Assembly (NCBI GenBank): GCA_028023455.1
Contig: JAQFVV010012511.1
Span: 120,001-184,000, forward strand
Length of the DNA stretch: 64,000 nt
Source: Epiperipatus broadwayi
Lineage: Eukaryota; Onychophora; Udeonychophora; Euonychophora; Peripatidae
Direction: 5' to 3'
Shown: positions 58,648 through 64,000 of the stretch, one piece after another
Layout: every line of letters begins with the position of its first letter
How positions within the stretch are numbered: the first letter of the stretch is position 1
The notes under the pieces: model-generated
Database searches by the model: none
The model's input: the letters and a program-made list of their open reading frames with translations, nothing else
What the model was told of the DNA's origin: nothing
Program-made: the position numbers and the translations under genes

Positions 58648-59590
58648 TCAACCAGTTATTTTTGTTGCAGTGTTTAAAAGTGTATCAGTTGTTTTCATAT
58701 TAATTTCATTCAAATGTGAATCATGTTCAAAATCTACTAATTCTTGAAACCTATTTGTAAGTTCTAATTTAAATTCATTAGAATGTTTCTGAAAATTAGG
58801 AATATCAACTGTAAATATTGTTTTTCTTAATAATTTTTGTCTCTCTAGTTTTGCATTAACATGTATTTCACATCTTACTAATCGATGACCACTTCCTCTG
58901 TTAAATTTATTAAGAACATTACAATCTTGAAATATGTAATTTCTGTTAGTCAAAATATAATCCAATTCTGCTGTACCTTCATTTGGATGCTTCCATGTCC
59001 ATTTCCTTTTAACATTTTTCTCAAAATAATAATTCATCATATAAAGTTTTCCTTTTTCAGCAAACTCCACAAGTCTATGTCCTCTCTCATTTCTATTACC
59101 ATAACCAAAATTACCTACAGCACTTTCATCTTTCATTTATTTACCAATTCTAGCATTAAAGTCTCCCATAACAATTTTAAAATGTTGTTTACTCTGATCA
59201 AAAGCCTTTTGTGCATCCATATAAAAATCTTCTACTATTTCATCACTTTGAGAACTTGTTGGGGCATAAATCTGAATTATCTGCATTTGGTATCTGCTAT
59301 TAAGTTGTATAACTAATCTTGCCACTCTGTCCAATCCACCATCAATCTCCACAATGTTGTTCTTCCACTTTTTATTTATAATGAATCCTACTCCACTTGT
59401 ATTTCCAATATTTGTGCCTTTATAGTAGAGTACATGTTCACTATTTAAAACAATTGTTTCTTCACCTTTTCTTCTAACTTCACAAAGTCCAATAATGTCC
59501 CATTTAATATAAGACAGTTTTTCTTCTAACTCTTGCAATCTTCCTTCACTTGAAAGTGATCTGCAGTTGTAAGTAATACCTAAATAAAAA
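58648..59590 (-). pseudogene. RTE LINE AP endonuclease domain, one internal stop
   Basis: In a single frame: YNCRSLSSEGRLQELEEKLS, IIGLCEVRRKGEETIVLN, GVGFIINKKWK, IYAPTSS, FKIVMGDFNARIGK, then a stop at 59137-59139 where the other copy has glutamine (CAA to TAA), then KDESAVGNFGYGN, KHPNEGTAELDYILTNR and GSGHRLV. The catalytic SDH of the sister copy is here SGH, losing the aspartate. It ends at a TGA (58648-58650) where the other copy has arginine. Confidence 0.8.
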
Positions 59591-59700
59591 AATTCATCAT
59601 CAAATGGCAGCCTGGGTCCACAATCAGGGGATTCTTAGCACCTTCGGCCACCAACTGCTGCCTTGGTTGCTGACTTTACAGTCTCCTGGGAATAAGGGCC

Positions 59701-60249
59701 ATGATTTATTTTTGTCTGTCATAATTGTATATATATATTGGAAAAATATTTATCATTTACACAAGCATTCATTCTGCCTTATCAGGCAACTGAGAAGAAA
59801 GTCCATGGTGTTTCTTGATCTTAAACTCAGAGGTAAAAATCCAATAACCTCGTCATGCTGGCTAATGCATGTTGGTGAGCAGCCCATCCATGTTTATATA
59901 CTATATGAATAATCACATAGTAATAACAGCTGCAATGACAAGAACATATGGAGTGGACATTAAGAATTTGCCCTGCTCAGTTCCTTTAAGGCCTCCAAAA
60001 GAAATCAAAGGGTTTCCTTTCAATTAATAGCAAACTCCTTTCTGCAGCCAAAACAAGATAAAAGGAATTATTCTTATACTGCACTTTTAGGACCCAAAGT
60101 AAATAATCTATGTATATATAAAAAAATTGATAGAATTTTTTAGTTGGATAAGTACAAAATACATTAGAACCAAGGAACTATAAAGGTAAATGCTACTTTA
60201 TAGTTAATACTGATTGATAATTTGGAATTAAGCTAAATGTCATTTCTAT
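59701..60249. other. No gene recognised
   Basis: Flank between the LINE and the palindrome. It may belong to the palindrome's left arm, whose outer limit cannot be seen because the right arm is cut by the window edge. Confidence 0.45.
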
Positions 60250-61870
60250 CAGATCTATGAAAATTTTTGTAAAGTTGAACTGAATCTCAGAAAAGCAAAA
60301 TTACAGTCTTAAGTTAAGACCAAAAATAGAATGTCATTTTTATTATATGTCTAGCAAAAAAAAAAAAAGAATTATAAAGGTTCTCAATAATATCTGGACA
60401 TATTCTATAGGCATAGTGGGTAAATGTACACAAAGTTATTGTAGATGATTGCAATAAGAATTGAATATTAAATGTGTAATGAAGCCACTGATGGTATGGA
60501 AGAAATAGGTTGGATATCTAGCTTCAAGAAAACTTAAAAGATATAAGATTTTTTAAAGAGAATTTTCAAAATTGATTAATAAACAGAAAAAATCTGTAAT
60601 TCATCATGAATAAGTATATCATATAAACAGTTGTTGCAAGTATGAAAATCTACTTAAGTAATTAAGGATGGCAATAAATTTGTAACCTCCTGAGTGTAGA
60701 AAATTTCTTGCATTAAATCAAATCTTAATGATTAATCAAAGTAAACTATAGTTTATTAGTTGATATTGTGAAATTGGTAAATATTTAAGTGTCCCTGTTG
60801 GGTGATATATATTAAAATTTGTCTATTTAGAAATTCATTTATAGATTCATTAAACCACCTAACTACTCTGAAATATTATATTAGAAAATCTGTAGAGATT
60901 CTAACCAGTAAATAAATTCAAGTATATTTATTAACTCCTTTAAGTTTGCCACTATTTTCTGTTTGAACACAACCCCATATGTTAATAATTGTTGAAATGC
61001 ACCGAAAAATGCTATAATACATCATAATGACAATTCTAGAGATATCATTCAGGTATAATTTTAAGTCATTACGAATCCTTTATGAACCTTTATTTTAGTA
61101 ATGGTTATTAGATTTTGTTATAATCGTAATCTAAGATTGATCATATAATATCAGAGAAAAAAAAAGAATGGACTTTACTTATGTAGACTGCTGCAAGTGA
61201 TGAAGAGAGAAATAGGCGATCAAGTAATGAGGCTGAGAAATTGTCAACAATACAATCAGTAAGAACTGTTTAGTACTGAGAAGTGGAATAAAAATGATAG
61301 TTTGCATAAATGTTGCATGGAAAATGCATGTAATCATTTAGAGTTTATTACATTGTGAAATTAAAAAATAAATATAATGACATCTTTGATTTTAATGATG
61401 TATTATGAAAATGTCAGGAAAGTAGTATTAATATTTGAATACATGTATAATTATAACAAAGCCAATAATTCTTAAAGATAAATCAGACCAGAGACATTTT
61501 TCAAATTAAACAAGATAATGATGCCCATTGCTGGTCTGTCATTCATCTATTTTTTTGAATAAGCCAAAATATGACCATGTTTCAGAATTGTACATTATTG
61601 AAAAGCAAATGAATTAAAACAAAAAAAAATTAGTTTGTGAACTTTTAATTGTGGATTAATATCTTTAATATTCATTATGGTTACCACAAGCAAGGCTGAA
61701 TCCATAAGTAAAAAGTTAAGATCTAGGTTTTATTGTCACAATAGGTTAATTGAGTAATATGGTTAGATGATTTAGTGAAGATATAGTGGAGATATCAGGA
61801 TCATTGTAGAAGTTAGAATTTAGGAAATAATTTTGTCTTTAAGAAGAATGCAGTCTTGATATTATATGTC

Positions 61871-61920
61871 AACCATTTACTTTCACTCCTTTAGCTTCCC
61901 ATTGTAATCCCCAAAATTAC
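61871..61920 (-). repeat. Short RTE LINE fragment in left palindrome arm
   Basis: ccatttactttcactccttt and agcttcccat match the LINE RT region (compare 57605-57650 and 44970-45020). The mirror copy is at about 62340-62390. Confidence 0.65.
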
Positions 61921-62339
61921 ATATGGCCAATACATACATACACTAAGAGATATACACACACAGTTCAACTGTTAAATAAAAATTATATGGAAAACATAAT
62001 GGACTTATTTGACATTTGAAAAATTATAACATTTACCCACCCCCCTCCACACACACACACACTTTTCAAGCAAGCCGTAAGATATGCAATTGTAAAATAA
62101 CTATTTTAATAAACTTGTTATTTTTCCATTAAAATTGTCTTCATTTTCATTAAAATAGTTATTTTACAATTGCATATCTTACGGCTTGCTTGAAAAGTGT
62201 GTGTGTGTGTGGAGGGGGGTGGGTAAATGTTATAATTTTTCAAATGTCAAATAAGTCCATTATGTTTTCCATATAATTTTTATTTAACAGTTGAACTGTG
62301 TGTGTATATCTCTTAGTGTATGTATGTATTGGCCATATG

Positions 62340-62390
62340 TAATTTTGGGGATTACAATGGGAAGCTAAAGGAGTGAAAGTAAATGGTTGA
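62340..62390 (+). repeat. Short RTE LINE fragment in right palindrome arm
   Basis: Mirror image of 61871-61920, reading gggaagctaaaggagtgaaa in the LINE sense. Confidence 0.65.
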
Positions 62391-64000
62391 CATATAATAT
62401 CAAGACTGCATTCTTCTTAAAGACAAAATTATTTTCTAAATTCTACAATGATCCTGACATCTCCACTATATCTTCACTAAATCATCTAACCATATTACTC
62501 AATTAACCTATTGTGGCAATAAAACCTAGATCTTAACTTTTTACTTATGGATTCAGCCTTGCTTGTGGTAACCATAATGAATATTAAAGATATTAATCCA
62601 CAATTAAAAGTTCACAAACTAATTTTTTTTTGTTTTAATTCATTTGCTTTTCAATAATGTACAATTCTGAAACATGGTCATATTTTGGCTTATTCAAAAA
62701 AATAGATGAATGACAGACCAGCAATGGGCATCATTATCTTGTTTAATTTGAAAAATGTCTCTGGTCTGATTTATCTTTAAGAATTATTGGCTTTGTTATA
62801 ATTATACATGTATTCAAATATTAATACTACTTTCCTGACATTTTCATAATACATCATTAAAATCAAAGATGTCATTATATTTATTTTTTAATTTCACAAT
62901 GTAATAAACTCTAAATGATTACATGCATTTTCCATGCAACATTTATGCAAACTATCATTTTTATTCCACTTCTCAGTACTAAACAGTTCTTACTGATTGT
63001 ATTGTTGACAATTTCTCAGCCTCATTACTTGATCGCCTATTTCTCTCTTCATCACTTGCAGCAGTCTACATAAGTAAAGTCCATTCTTTTTTTTTCTCTG
63101 ATATTATATGATCAATCTTAGATTACGATTATAACAAAATCTAATAACCATTACTAAAATAAAGGTTCATAAAGGATTCGTAATGACTTAAAATTATACC
63201 TGAATGATATCTCTAGAATTGTCATTATGATGTATTATAGCATTTTTCGGTGCATTTCAACAATTATTAACATATGGGGTTGTGTTCAAACAGAAAATAG
63301 TGGCAAACTTAAAGGAGTTAATAAATATACTTGAATTTATTTACTGGTTAGAATCTCTACAGATTTTCTAATATAATATTTCAGAGTAGTTAGGTGGTTT
63401 AATGAATCTATAAATGAATTTCTAAATAGACAAATTTTAATATATATCACCCAACAGGGACACTTAAATATTTACCAATTTCACAATATCAACTAATAAA
63501 CTATAGTTTACTTTGATTAATCATTAAGATTTGATTTAATGCAAGAAATTTTCTACACTCAGGAGGTTACAAATTTATTGCCATCCTTAATTACTTAAGT
63601 AGATTTTCATACTTGCAACAACTGTTTATATGATATACTTATTCATGATGAATTACAGATTTTTTCTGTTTATTAATCAATTTTGAAAATTCTCTTTAAA
63701 AAATCTTATATCTTTTAAGTTTTCTTGAAGCTAGATATCCAACCTATTTCTTCCATACCATCAGTGGCTTCATTACACATTTAATATTCAATTCTTATTG
63801 CAATCATCTACAATAACTTTGTGTACATTTACCCACTATGCCTATAGAATATGTCCAGATATTATTGAGAACCTTTATAATTCTTTTTTTTTTTGCTAGA
63901 CATATAATAAAAATGACATTCTATTTTTGGTCTTAACTTAAGACTGTAATTTTGCTTTTCTGAGATTCAGTTCAACTTTACAAAAATTTTCATAGATCTG

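Larger units (their letters stand above)
57306..59700 (-). mobile_element. RTE LINE copy, inverted, lacking its 3' end
   Basis: Minus-strand copy of the LINE at 42663. The 5' end (ggcccttattcccaggag) is at 59700. The copy stops at 57306 in sequence that, in the other copy, lies about 330 bp before the 3' tail, so the tail is missing. This is unusual for LINEs and suggests later deletion or rearrangement at the tandem duplication. Frames 59538-57763 are a single reading frame broken by only three stops. Confidence 0.8.
60250..64000. repeat. Giant palindrome (inverted repeat), arms at least 1.86 kb
   Basis: Position 60250 onward (cagatctatgaaaatttttg) is the reverse complement of the window's last bases, and the match continues almost without interruption to aactattttaat (62099-62110) and its inverse (62149-62160). 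The spacer is about 38 bp. Differences are few, for example gtcacaa against its mate ttgtggc near 61735/62512, and one offset of 9 bp overall from small indels. No gene is present. Both arms carry (CA)n/(GT)n next to the centre and a 45-bp LINE fragment. Such a structure could be a real inverted duplication or an assembly artefact. Confidence 0.9.

Noticed and set aside
58885-59316. 143-residue plus-strand open frame
   Set aside because: Antisense shadow of the LINE endonuclease on the minus strand.

Overview
The window is AT-rich animal DNA: long introns, dense microsatellites and homopolymers, and transposable elements of nearly every class. It has one recognisable host gene, a bestrophin chloride channel on the minus strand, seen as four 3' exons (33265 down to 14879) separated by introns of about 120 bp, 7.8 kb and 10 kb. 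The bestrophin sequence reads like an arthropod or spiralian orthologue. Clustered CTCF-like motifs argue for a bilaterian. I saw nothing resembling the tRNA-SINE that is abundant in coleoid cephalopods. I cannot name the organism; an invertebrate, perhaps an arthropod, fits best.

Layout. 1-1811: no gene. 1812-7283: old LTR element A (minus) with a nested Penelope-derived fold-back carrying two hammerhead ribozyme motifs. 9485-9958: GIY-YIG endonuclease end of a Penelope-like element (PLE). 10478-11059: second PLE fold-back with a 12-bp target duplication and a third well-formed hammerhead. About 12055-13560: decayed hAT/ZBED5-like transposase. 14879-33265: the bestrophin exons; their introns hold LTR element C (16105-20303) with an inserted hAT MITE, a fold-back MITE, a SINE-like inverted repeat and a possible miniature LTR element. 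33.3-42.6 kb: SINE-like trimer, a putative solo LTR, a mariner remnant and an apparent intronless KMT2/trithorax retropseudogene. 42663-45800: RTE-type LINE interrupted by a hairpin insertion with a 13-bp duplication. 46729-47607: 3' fragment of the same LINE, inverted. 47929-55577: young LTR element B with 2.54-kb LTRs of about 99% identity, 4-bp duplication and one coiled-coil Gag-like ORF. 56191-56440: five CTCF-like motifs. 56770-57305: tandem duplication. 57306-59700: inverted RTE LINE copy. 60250-64000: a near-perfect palindrome with arms of about 1.87 kb, running off the window edge.

Two themes stand out. Three LTR elements (A, B, C), all on the minus strand, pair very long LTRs with tiny or pol-less interiors and share a primer-binding-site pattern (TGG followed by a CCC block and a second TGG). 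The PLE family spreads hammerhead-bearing fragments, several as inverted pairs. All function statements are from reading the sequence; no database search was run.
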